Below are positions 25,790 to 34,018 of a stretch of DNA of 56,273 nucleotides, one piece after another. The notes beneath the pieces were generated by a model, which worked only from the letters and a program-made list of their open reading frames with translations, did not search any database and was not told where the DNA came from. The translations under genes were made by a program, and so were the position numbers. This DNA is from Desulfosarcina cetonica JCM 12296 (lineage in GTDB: Bacteria > Desulfobacterota > Desulfobacteria > Desulfobacterales > Desulfosarcinaceae). The DNA is taken from the NCBI RefSeq assembly GCF_001311845.1, contig NZ_BBCC01000019.1, positions 1 to 56,273 on the forward strand. Reading direction: 5' to 3'. The first letter of the stretch is position 1; each line of letters opens with the position of its first letter.

Positions 25790-25809
25790 TCCCACGTTTC
25801 CACGTGGGA
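25790..25809. repeat. short REP-like palindrome
   Basis: TCCCACGT-TTCC-ACGTGGGA within a GGTTCCCACG..GTGGGACCC context. No T-run follows. The sequence resembles dispersed palindromic repeats of the GGTTCCCACG type; it may also act as a weak terminator after the PEP-CTERM gene. Confidence 0.4.
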
Positions 25810-25918
25810 CCCCTATAATCAGTTAGATGAAAGCCATTAAAACTCCCACCCAGAGCATGGCATGGGAGCGAGTTGTGTACAATCTCACGATTATCAGAAT
25901 GAAAAAAAGGGGATGATG

Positions 25919-26560
25919 ATGAAACAGATAATGATTCTTGTGGTCGGGCTGCTGTTGCTGGCTGGACCGGTGAGTGCCGCAACAGTAACTTACAGTTGGG
26001 AAGATGGGGAAACAATTTTAGGAAGCTACTCAGCCATTACTGCTACCAATGACACCACTATTGCTCACTCGGGCAATTCTTCCCTTGAATTGGTTGACGG
26101 TGGTGCGTCTGGTACACCTCAGGCTTATGTGGGCTGGGTCACCGGTCTTTTAGACGGTGACACGGTAACCGCCAGTTTCTGGGTTTATGATACCACGCTT
26201 GGCACTTCACCTTCTGGTCGTCTTTGGGGCCACTACACCAGAGATGTTACCGATATCAACAGCTATGTTGGCAGCCCGGGTGTTGGCAGTGACTACTCAG
26301 ATGGTACTGGATGGAGCTACCTTGAATACTCTTGGACCTTCAATTCCGGTACTGACAACAACGGTTGGGTTATCGAAGCTCGCACTTATTCTGGACTCAA
26401 TGACACCATCTGGGTCGACGACCTGACCATCATCGCTCCGGACTATGCCACCATTTATACAGCGGGGAGCACGACAGCTCCGGCCCCCGTCCCCGCAGCC
26501 GCCTGGCTGTTTGGCTCCGGCTTGCTCGGTCTTCTCGCCATTCACCGCCGGAAGGCCTGA
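25919..26560 (+). CDS. PEP-CTERM surface protein, lectin-like body
   Basis: 213 residues. Signal peptide KQIMILVVGLLLLAGPVSA. The body (TVTYSWEDGETILGSYSAITATNDTTIAHSGNSSLEL, then WVTGLLDGDTVTASFWVYD, WIVEARTYS, WVDDLTI) is a beta-sandwich of the carbohydrate-binding-module / discoidin type. C-terminal sorting signal VPAAAWLFGSGLLGLLAIHRRKA. Three ATGs in a row occur at 25913-25921; AAAGGGG directly abuts the first, so the third gives correct spacing. A+T-richer codon use than its neighbours. It probably lies on the cell surface or matrix with the 25239 product. Confidence 0.8.
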   Translation: MKQIMILVVGLLLLAGPVSAATVTYSWEDGETILGSYSAITATNDTTIAHSGNSSLELVDGGASGTPQAYVGWVTGLLDGDTVTASFWVYDTTLGTSPSGRLWGHYTRDVTDINSYVGSPGVGSDYSDGTGWSYLEYSWTFNSGTDNNGWVIEARTYSGLNDTIWVDDLTIIAPDYATIYTAGSTTAPAPVPAAAWLFGSGLLGLLAIHRRKA

Positions 26561-26683
26561 TTCGCCCGCGGTTGCTTTTTAACCGCTTTACGGGTCGCGG
26601 ATCCCTTCAATGGCCCGCCGACCCGATACCATTGGTCTGAATGCCTACCGGTTCATAACTTCTCAATCTTTTAAAGGACGTTC

Positions 26684-29600
26684 ATGATGCGATGCCGACG
26701 GCTGCTTCGTTCTTTTTTATTTTTTCCGCTGCTTTTACTATTCGCCAACACGGCGATGGGCGCCACGCCCGTGTTCATCAACGAGATTCATTATGACAAC
26801 ACGAGCACGGATACGGGCGAAGCCATTGAGATCGCCGGTCCGGCCGGCACCGATCTGACCGGTTGGCATATCGTTCTTTACAATGGCAATGGGGGGGCTG
26901 TCTACGATACGGATGCCTTGAGCGGGACAATCCCCGATGCGGGAAATGGCTTCGGTGTTGTTTCCCTGACATACGCCGCCAACGGCATTCAAAATGGTGC
27001 GCCGGACGGCATCGCCCTTGTCGATGATACCGATACGGCGGTCCAGTTTCTCAGCTACGAGGGGAGCTTTACCGCCGTGGGTGGCGCGGCTGACGGAATG
27101 ACAAGTGTCGATATCGGTGTCGCCGAAGACGGCGCAACGCCTGAGGGCGATTCCCTGCAGCTCATCGGTACCGGCAGCGAATACGAGGACTTCGCCTGGC
27201 AGAGTACGGCGGCCAACTCTTTTGGCAACGTCAACAGCGGCCAGACCTTCGGAGATGCATCCAGCAGTGGCGGTCCATTCACCATTTTTCACATGAACGA
27301 CGCCCATTCGCGGATCCTGCCCCATGACTTCGACGTGCCCGAAATGGACGACGTGCCGGTGATGGAGCAGGTGGGGGGTGCGGCCTATTTCACCACCAAG
27401 ATGCTGGAACTCAAGGCGGCCGAACCCAACTCCCTGATTCTCGATGCCGGCGACATCTCCGAGGGTAACCCCCTGGGGGATCTGCGCGGTAATGGCGGCA
27501 TAATCGATTTCTACAACCTGCTGGACACCAAGCTCAAGGCCTTGGGTGGCCGTGGTATCGATGCCGTGGTGGTGGGCAACCACGATGTACGCTCATCTCA
27601 AATGCTCACCAACCTCAAACCAGTTGCCGCCGGTGGACTGGCGCAGTTTCCGACCATCTCGGTCAACGTCTGCGAGGCTGGCACTACCACTCCGGTTTTC
27701 GATCCCTACGTGATCGTCCAGGTCAACGGTACCCGAGTGGGTATTCTGGGCTACACCAACGACGAGTCTTCCTACCTGGGCGACGACCTGGAGGGCGTCA
27801 TCGAGGTGGTCAAATGCACCTGGGAAGGAGGCAGCGGCGAAATCAGCATCAAGGCGTGGGTGAATACCCTGCGTACCACGGAAAACTGCGACGTGGTGAT
27901 TCTGCTTTCTCACATGGGCCAGAGCCGGGTGACTTCGGGTGATGATGCCCTCATCGCCGATAGCGGCGGTGTGGAGCCGCCCGAAGTGGTGGTTTCCGGC
28001 CACTGGCATACCTGGACCGAACGGGTCTGGCAGCCCAGCAACATGAACGGCAAGACCCTGGTGGCCGAGGCCGCCTCTTACCTGCAGTACATCGGTGAGT
28101 TGGACCTGGACAACGTGGGCGACTACGTCGATGCCCAGAAACATGTGATCCGCAACACCCAGATTACGCCGGATACGCAGGTGAACGCGCTCATCGCCAC
28201 CTTGACCAGTGAGTATAACGCCACCAGCCCGCCTCATGCCCTCGATGAAGTCATCGGCTATTCGGCCATCGATCTTACCCTGGACAAGGACAAATGGTGG
28301 ACGGTGAGCGAGTACCCCTGGAACGCCACCAACGCCGCCGGCGCCTGGATTTGCGACGCCATGGTGTGGAAGGCCGGCCAGCTCGGGTATCCCGTGGAAC
28401 TGGCATTGCAGTCGGGCGGCGGCATCCGCCGGGACATTGCCGCCGGCGAGATTACCTACGTGGAGATCTACGAGGCCTATCCCTGGTCGGACGACAACAT
28501 GGTGCGGGTGGAGATGACCGGTCAGGAGATCTGGAACTGGATCCAGACGGACTACGTGGGCACCTCCATCTCCGGCGGCTGGTTGGTGACGGCCCATGAC
28601 GGTCGAATCACCGGCATTACCTACCAGGGCAATTCCATCGATCTGTCCGGCACCTACAATGTGGCCATCAGCGAGTACATGCACGCCCACCCGGAAATTT
28701 CACTGTCCGATACATCGCCCGAGGATGTGGGCTATTCCATCCGCGAGGGCGTGGTGGATTATACTGGCCAATACAGCACACCGAGCAACCCCATGTATCC
28801 TTCCGGCATTACCCCGCGCTATGATCTGAACACCGAGTTTGCCGGTGGGTTCAAGGCCGTGGTCACCATGATTGCCGATGACGAGAGCCAGCCTTATTTC
28901 GAGGAGGCGTTCATCCGTTTTGTGGAAGCCATGCCCGAAACCCTGACGCGACGCGAGGGTTACGGACTCGCCGACTTAGTCAACACCGACGGTTCCATCA
29001 ACCTGGAAAACCGGTTCTCGGAAATCATGCTCTACCGCAGCCATCTGGGATTTCCCAATGGCGGCCTCCAGCCCGGTGACATCATCGAGGTGTGGGGGGA
29101 GGGCAGTTCCTTTGACGGCACACCCGAGTTTATCGACCAGGAAGGCATCTATGACAAAAACACGGAGTTCATGTTTCACGGCCACGACGAAGAGCTGGCG
29201 CGGCCGGAGTACCATCCCACCATCGCCTCTTTCTGGGATGAGGAACATGAAAACCATTATGTGAAGTTCTACGCCACGAAGGCCGGAACCAGTCTGGTTT
29301 ATGATTCCAGCGGTCAGTCGATCACGGTCTACCAGCCGGGCGGTTACTACACCATGAGCCTGCCGGGCAATGCGGGGGATATCCTTCAACTCACCGGGGT
29401 CAATACCCAGGAGAGTTATGGCGCCGATCGCCGTTTTCGTTGCCACACGGCTGTGGTGGCCTCGACGGTGCCGGTGACGGGGTATCCGGCCACATCCACG
29501 GTCGGTGCCATCGACCCATACGCGCAGTCCGGTACATCCATCACCCTGTCGGCCACGGCCAGCGATGTTTCCGGCACGGGCACCGGCGCAACGCTCATGC

Positions 29601-30745
29601 CAACGGACGACGCCCAGGTGGTGGAGGGATATCCCACCGCCAATTACGGCAGTTCGGCCTCGCTCTACGTTCAGAGCGCCAGCGGCGGCTACCTGGACGA
29701 GCGCGCCTGGGTGAAATTCGATCTGGGCGGGGTGGTGCCGACCGGTGCGACCATCACCTCGGCGAAACTGAAGCTCTACTGCTGGAAAGCGGGCAGCGAA
29801 GACATGGATGCCGCTGTATACAGCATCAGTGACGATTCATGGGGCGAAAGCAGCATTACCTGGGATCTTCAGCCCACCTTAGGGTCTACGCTGAATACGG
29901 TGACCCTGGCCAAAGACCAGGCGGGCGTCTGGTACGAGTGGGACGTGACCGATTTCGTTACCGCCGAGGCTGCCGGCGACGCGGTTGTATCCCTTGTCGT
30001 GCGACCGGTCACCGAAGGCAGCAGCACCTATCTCACCTACACCTTTGACAGCAAGGAGTACTCCAGCGGTTCCCTGGCGCCGGTCTTGGAAATCCAGTGG
30101 GGCGATGGCAGCAGCGACCCGGCCCCGACCCAGGTTCAATTTTTCTACCGTTACGCGGCGGATGGGTTGGCATGGGGCGACTGGACACCCATCGGCACGG
30201 ATACGGATTCGACTGACGGGTGGCACCAGATCTTCACCTATCCCCACGGACAGGGGCATTACGCGTTTTATTCCGTAGCCACCGATCTTGACGGTAACAT
30301 CGAGAACACACCAGTGCGTGCGGACGTGCGGTGTCTGTTCAACAATTCCGCCAGCGTGACGGCGGATACGGGTTCGGCAACCCCTGATGGGGCGACAGGG
30401 ATATCCTTGTCGCCTACCCTCAGCGTAGTGGTGTCCGATGCGGACGGTGCGGTTATGGATGTCTATTTCTACGACGCTGACGGCAACCTGATCGGCGTCC
30501 AGGAGGATGTGGCTTCCGGCACCACCGCCAGTGTCGTTTGGGAGGGGCTTGCCTCGGATACCACTTACGCGTGGTATGCGACGGTCGATGACGGGCTGAA
30601 TACCACCGATTCGCCGATCTGGTCTTTCACTACCGCGGCCGCCAACGTCGCTTCGGTACCGGCGATAAATGCCTGGACGGCGCTTACCGTGGCAATCCTC
30701 CTTGCCCTGTCGGGCATGTTGGCGATTCGACGCCGGCCGGTATGA
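26684..30745 (+). CDS. giant secreted LTD / 5'-nucleotidase / DNRLRE protein with IPTL-type C-terminal anchor
   Basis: 1353 residues. Signal peptide (FLFFPLLLLFANTAMG). Lamin-tail domain, about 28-190 (VFINEIHYDNTSTDTGEAIEI). UshA-type metallophosphatase/5'-nucleotidase, about 200-740: metal ligands in HMNDAH, DAGD, VGNHDV, SHMG, SGHWHT, then the C-terminal nucleotidase part with LALQSGGGIR. DNRLRE domain, about 968-1140 (DDAQVVEGYPTANYGSS, ERAWVKFDL). Fibronectin/Ig-like strands, 1140-1320. C-terminus SVPAINAWTALTVAILLALSGMLAIRRR, close to IPTL-CTERM signals. It should hydrolyse extracellular nucleotides or related phosphoesters, supplying phosphate or nucleosides. All metal ligands appear intact. 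DNRLRE domains occur in surface and biofilm proteins. Confidence 0.85.
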   Translation: MMRCRRLLRSFLFFPLLLLFANTAMGATPVFINEIHYDNTSTDTGEAIEIAGPAGTDLTGWHIVLYNGNGGAVYDTDALSGTIPDAGNGFGVVSLTYAANGIQNGAPDGIALVDDTDTAVQFLSYEGSFTAVGGAADGMTSVDIGVAEDGATPEGDSLQLIGTGSEYEDFAWQSTAANSFGNVNSGQTFGDASSSGGPFTIFHMNDAHSRILPHDFDVPEMDDVPVMEQVGGAAYFTTKMLELKAAEPNSLILDAGDISEGNPLGDLRGNGGIIDFYNLLDTKLKALGGRGIDAVVVGNHDVRSSQMLTNLKPVAAGGLAQFPTISVNVCEAGTTTPVFDPYVIVQVNGTRVGILGYTNDESSYLGDDLEGVIEVVKCTWEGGSGEISIKAWVNTLRTTENCDVVILLSHMGQSRVTSGDDALIADSGGVEPPEVVVSGHWHTWTERVWQPSNMNGKTLVAEAASYLQYIGELDLDNVGDYVDAQKHVIRNTQITPDTQVNALIATLTSEYNATSPPHALDEVIGYSAIDLTLDKDKWWTVSEYPWNATNAAGAWICDAMVWKAGQLGYPVELALQSGGGIRRDIAAGEITYVEIYEAYPWSDDNMVRVEMTGQEIWNWIQTDYVGTSISGGWLVTAHDGRITGITYQGNSIDLSGTYNVAISEYMHAHPEISLSDTSPEDVGYSIREGVVDYTGQYSTPSNPMYPSGITPRYDLNTEFAGGFKAVVTMIADDESQPYFEEAFIRFVEAMPETLTRREGYGLADLVNTDGSINLENRFSEIMLYRSHLGFPNGGLQPGDIIEVWGEGSSFDGTPEFIDQEGIYDKNTEFMFHGHDEELARPEYHPTIASFWDEEHENHYVKFYATKAGTSLVYDSSGQSITVYQPGGYYTMSLPGNAGDILQLTGVNTQESYGADRRFRCHTAVVASTVPVTGYPATSTVGAIDPYAQSGTSITLSATASDVSGTGTGATLMPTDDAQVVEGYPTANYGSSASLYVQSASGGYLDERAWVKFDLGGVVPTGATITSAKLKLYCWKAGSEDMDAAVYSISDDSWGESSITWDLQPTLGSTLNTVTLAKDQAGVWYEWDVTDFVTAEAAGDAVVSLVVRPVTEGSSTYLTYTFDSKEYSSGSLAPVLEIQWGDGSSDPAPTQVQFFYRYAADGLAWGDWTPIGTDTDSTDGWHQIFTYPHGQGHYAFYSVATDLDGNIENTPVRADVRCLFNNSASVTADTGSATPDGATGISLSPTLSVVVSDADGAVMDVYFYDADGNLIGVQEDVASGTTASVVWEGLASDTTYAWYATVDDGLNTTDSPIWSFTTAAANVASVPAINAWTALTVAILLALSGMLAIRRRPV

Positions 30746-30835
30746 CCGGATCAGATGAAGATGATCATGTCTAAGCGCCCGGCCCCCCACAGCAGGGACC
30801 GGCGCTTGGACGTTCATGGAGGGCGGGGATTCGGA

Positions 30836-31642
30836 TCAATCGAGGCCAAAGGCCGTTTTCTGCCCTTCGAGCCAGCCTTCTTTATCGAGATCGCCGATGA
30901 CCCGGTCCAGTTCGGTTTTGAGCGAGGTCTCGCCTTTGGGCAGGGCCAGACACTGACCGATGGTAACGGTTTTTGTGGTTACCAGGGCGATTTTGAGATT
31001 TTTCATGCGACCGGTTAGATCCTTGGCCTGCCTTTCCGGGATCAGCAGGAGATCGATGCGCCCGGCGGACAGGTCTTCTCCCGCGGTGTCCGCGCGCGAA
31101 TACGTGGAGAGCTGGCCGTCTTTGGTAAGGCCGGTACCGATGAGGTTTTTGCGGATCCAGATTTCCTGTGGGGATCCTTCGCGGACACCAATATTCACGC
31201 CGGCGGCGTCCTCGGGGAGCGCCATCTGTACATCCACCTTGTCGGAGATGACAAAGGCGTCTTTAACGAAATTATAGGGGACGCTGAAATCGACGGCCTT
31301 GTCTCGTTCCGCGGTTCCCTGCATGGCGGCGGCGGCGATGTCGATTTGCCTGTTTTGCACGGCGGCGATCAGGGCGTCGAAAAGCATGTCCCTTATCTCC
31401 ACGCCGAGCCCCAGGCGTTTGGCGATTTCACGAACCAGAGCCATGTCAAAACCGACAAACAGACCGTTATCGTCCACCGACTCAAAGGGCGGATAATCGG
31501 CGCAGGTGCCGACGATCAGCTTGCCGCGCGCTTTAATGGCGCCCAGGTAGCCCTCCTTGGCTTGTCCCGGCAACGCAACGGTCGTAACCAGCACCATTGC
31601 GGCAAGCGCCATCCAGGCCCTGTTTAACCGTTTCATCGTCAT
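30836..31642 (-). CDS. ABC transporter periplasmic substrate-binding protein, polar amino acid type
   Basis: 268 residues, family 3 solute-binding protein. Signal peptide (RAWMALAAMVLVTTVALPGQA). Mature signature ARGKLIVGTCADYPPFESVDDNGLFVGFDMALVREIAKRLG, then IDIAAAAMQGTAERDKAVDFSVPY, and a type II hinge region (INIGVREGSPQ-like). It binds amino acids or similar small polar ligands in the periplasm for an ABC importer. The permease and ATPase genes are not adjacent: the neighbours are unrelated, so it is an orphan or pairs with genes elsewhere. ATGs at 31642 and 31636 are both possible starts. Confidence 0.85.
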   Translation of the reverse strand: MTMKRLNRAWMALAAMVLVTTVALPGQAKEGYLGAIKARGKLIVGTCADYPPFESVDDNGLFVGFDMALVREIAKRLGLGVEIRDMLFDALIAAVQNRQIDIAAAAMQGTAERDKAVDFSVPYNFVKDAFVISDKVDVQMALPEDAAGVNIGVREGSPQEIWIRKNLIGTGLTKDGQLSTYSRADTAGEDLSAGRIDLLLIPERQAKDLTGRMKNLKIALVTTKTVTIGQCLALPKGETSLKTELDRVIGDLDKEGWLEGQKTAFGLD

Positions 31643-32011
31643 CTTTCTTTTGGTGCCTGTCAGATCGTCACTGCCGGCAGGCCTACCCGCATGTTCATGT
31701 CGGCGTGTGATTCCGCTTTTGAATGATGCTTCACCATAGCATCTTTCTTCTTCGTTGCAACGGTCAATCCACTTTTTCCGTTTATCCTGCCGGTCAATCC
31801 CGATATGGTATCGATTGCATATATAATATACTGAATTTGCATAAATAAGTAGCTTTTATGACGTGCTGTTTTTAAGTGGCCGCTTTGAACACGGACGCCT
31901 GTTGGCAGGCCTTTACAAAATTTTTACGATCGAGCATGAGATCAATCCTTGTATAATCGCCAACATTGGATTAATTTTTTCAGTTTGATAAATGCCTAAA
32001 AGAGGGGTGGA
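31643..32011. other. 369-bp A+T-rich divergent intergenic region
   Basis: It separates the binding-protein gene (minus) from the FabH-like gene (plus). A -10-like TATAAT lies at 31952-31957 on the plus strand, about 50 bp before the FabH-like start, with a poor -35. A run of TATATAATATAC at 31821-31832 may serve the minus strand. No coding frame is supported. Confidence 0.4.
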
Positions 32012-33073
32012 ATGCCGAAATCGATCATTGTCTCGACCGGGTGCTGTATCCCGTCAACGATTGTTCCGAATGACCATTTTCTGGAAAACCGTTTTTATGA
32101 CCAAACGGGCCAACGCCTGGAGAAGCCAAACCCGGAAATTATCGAAAAATTGTATAATATTACGGGGATCCAGGCGCGGCGGTACGTTGAAGACACAGTT
32201 ACCACAAGTGATATTGCCTACGCGGCGGCGGTCCAGGCGCTGGAAGGGATCGATCGGGAGACGTTGGACTATATTATCGTGGCCCAGAATTTCGGTGATG
32301 TTCACAAGGGAAATATTCGTACGGACATCGTGCCGACCCTTGCCGCGCGAGTCAAACACCGGCTGGAGATCAAAAACCCTTACACCGTTGCCTATGATAT
32401 TCCCTTTGGCTGCCCCGGATGGCTTCAAGGCATGATCATGGCCGATTACTACATTCGTTCCGGCGATGCCAAGCGCATCCTGGTGATTGGCGCTGAGACC
32501 CTATCACGCGTCTCGGACCCCCACGATGTGGATTGCATGATTTTTGCCGACGGTGCCGGCGCCACGCTGGTTGAGGCGGGTGATGGGGCCGCCGGCATCC
32601 TATCCCATGTGACCCGTAGCGATACCTATAAAAACGTATGGCTGCTGAAGCTGGGGCCTTCCTACAACACCCGGCGGAATCAAGACGAACTGTTCATCAA
32701 GATGGACGGCCACGACATCTACAAGTATGCCCTGAAGACGGTTCCCCTGGTGGTCAAGCAGGCGTTGGACAAGGCGGGTTTGGGGCTTGGGGATGTCAGT
32801 AAAATTCTCATGCACCAGGCGAACGCTAAAATGGATCACGCCATCCTGACCCGCCTTTTCCGTCTTTACGGTGAAAAAACCGTTGCCACCGAAATCATGC
32901 CGATGATTATCCACTGGGCCGGCAACAGCTCTGTCGCCACCATTCCCACGCTGCTCGACCGGTTGTTCAACGGGCATTTGGACGGTCACCGGGTTTCTTC
33001 GGGCGACAATCTTGTTTTCGCTTCCGTTGGCGCGGGGATGAACATCAACGCCATGGTTTATCGGATCCCCTGA
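32012..33073 (+). CDS. 3-oxoacyl-ACP synthase III (FabH)-like ketosynthase
   Basis: 353 residues, thiolase fold. The catalytic triad is intact: Cys134 in PFGCPGWLQGM, His268 in LMHQAN, Asn305 in WAGNSSVATIP. FabH enzymes start fatty-acid chains from acyl-CoA and malonyl-ACP; near relatives make beta-lactones, long-chain alkenes or polyketide starters. No fab operon, ACP or reductase gene adjoins, so it is a stand-alone paralogue and the substrate is open. The sequence around Cys (DIPFGCPGW) differs from the usual AACAGF of housekeeping FabH, supporting a specialised role. AGAGGGG lies 6 bases before the ATG. Confidence 0.8.
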   Translation: MPKSIIVSTGCCIPSTIVPNDHFLENRFYDQTGQRLEKPNPEIIEKLYNITGIQARRYVEDTVTTSDIAYAAAVQALEGIDRETLDYIIVAQNFGDVHKGNIRTDIVPTLAARVKHRLEIKNPYTVAYDIPFGCPGWLQGMIMADYYIRSGDAKRILVIGAETLSRVSDPHDVDCMIFADGAGATLVEAGDGAAGILSHVTRSDTYKNVWLLKLGPSYNTRRNQDELFIKMDGHDIYKYALKTVPLVVKQALDKAGLGLGDVSKILMHQANAKMDHAILTRLFRLYGEKTVATEIMPMIIHWAGNSSVATIPTLLDRLFNGHLDGHRVSSGDNLVFASVGAGMNINAMVYRIP

Positions 33074-33444
33074 CCTCTCATCATTCGCTTTTGTCTGTTT
33101 TTGCGGCCTATTTGTTTTTGCTCCGATGGTGAAAGGAGGAAGGTCGCTGTTGTGTGTTTTGTGTTTATATCACATTGTGGCATGTATACCACAATGTGAT
33201 AAGTTTTCTATGGTAAAAAATTACTCAATTCAACACCCCGAAGACTCCTCCGGCGAATCCCACCAGGATATAAATCTAATAATTCAAATGTGATGCCATG
33301 AATGTAGCGTTGCGTCATGCGTCCGGCATGCAATGTGCTACATTGTAGTACAAACGATCGGCGTGTTTAAAATGGAGCAAATGATCAACTCGGAGACGGC
33401 GTCTGCGCGGCCTGTCTCCATTAATGTTGAAACGAGGTGGCGCC
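33074..33444 (+). other. 371-bp A+T-rich leader region of a PEP-CTERM gene
   Basis: No coding frame is supported. It holds a 13-bp perfect inverted repeat at 33168-33201 and a bulged inverted repeat at 33302-33346 (AATGTAGC .. GCTACATT). No GEMM aptamer was recognised here. Confidence 0.4.
33168..33201. repeat. 13-bp perfect inverted repeat, operator- or terminator-like
   Basis: TATCACATTGTGG, 8-base loop, CCACAATGTGATA. No strong T-run follows (AAGTTTTC), so an operator for a dimeric regulator is at least as likely as a terminator for the FabH-like gene. Confidence 0.55.
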
Positions 33445-33996
33445 ATGAAAACCAGATTATTCGTGTTCATGATGTTAATGTTGTTATGGATGCCTGCGGG
33501 AACCGCGTCCGCGCTCTATTTTTCCGATACGCAGAGCCACTATGTCTGGTTTGACCGGACGATGCCGGCGTATACGTGGACCTTTGACCTTGATGCGGAT
33601 GTGTTGGATTGGGGAGATATCAACCCCGCGGATACGATTCATTCCGCCTATCTGATCTTTGAAACGTTTGACAATTTTGACGGTGTGCGATTTAACCACC
33701 CCGAATACACGAATATCTATCTGGATCTGACGCCGCTCATCCAGGGATGGGAAGTCGACCCAGGCTACTGGTGGGCCGGTAGCGTGATCAGCGCAGTGGT
33801 CGATGATCATCTTCTGGAGGTCACATTCAACCGAACCTATGGGGATTTTGGTGTTTCTTGGATGACCGTTTTTGGGGATTACACCGATAACCCGGAAGGT
33901 GCGGCACCAGTCCCCGAACCGGCTACTCTTTTTTTGTTGGGCGGTGGTTTGCTCGGGCTTGCCGGGGTTACGCGCCGCTGGAAGCCGGCAAGGTGA
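33445..33996 (+). CDS. PEP-CTERM surface protein
   Basis: 183 residues. Signal peptide KTRLFVFMMLMLLWMPAGTASA, aromatic-rich beta body (SHYVWFDRTMPAYTWTFDLDADVLDWGDI), and the classical sorting signal PVPEPATLFLLGGGLLGLAGVTRRW, with the true PEP motif. It has no enzymatic motif. The start at 33445 is supported by GAGGTGG 6 bases upstream; a longer frame begins at 33424. It ends 22 bp from the convergent multifunctional enzyme gene. It is the third exosortase substrate in the window, placed away from the 25-26 kb pair. Confidence 0.85.
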   Translation: MKTRLFVFMMLMLLWMPAGTASALYFSDTQSHYVWFDRTMPAYTWTFDLDADVLDWGDINPADTIHSAYLIFETFDNFDGVRFNHPEYTNIYLDLTPLIQGWEVDPGYWWAGSVISAVVDDHLLEVTFNRTYGDFGVSWMTVFGDYTDNPEGAAPVPEPATLFLLGGGLLGLAGVTRRWKPAR

Positions 33997-34018
33997 TTTT
34001 TGTGGCGGCGCACACGAT

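Noticed and set aside
27593..28690. Minus-strand open frame of 365 codons within the 5'-nucleotidase gene
   Set aside because: Antisense shadow of conserved metallophosphatase sequence; no ribosome site or domain.
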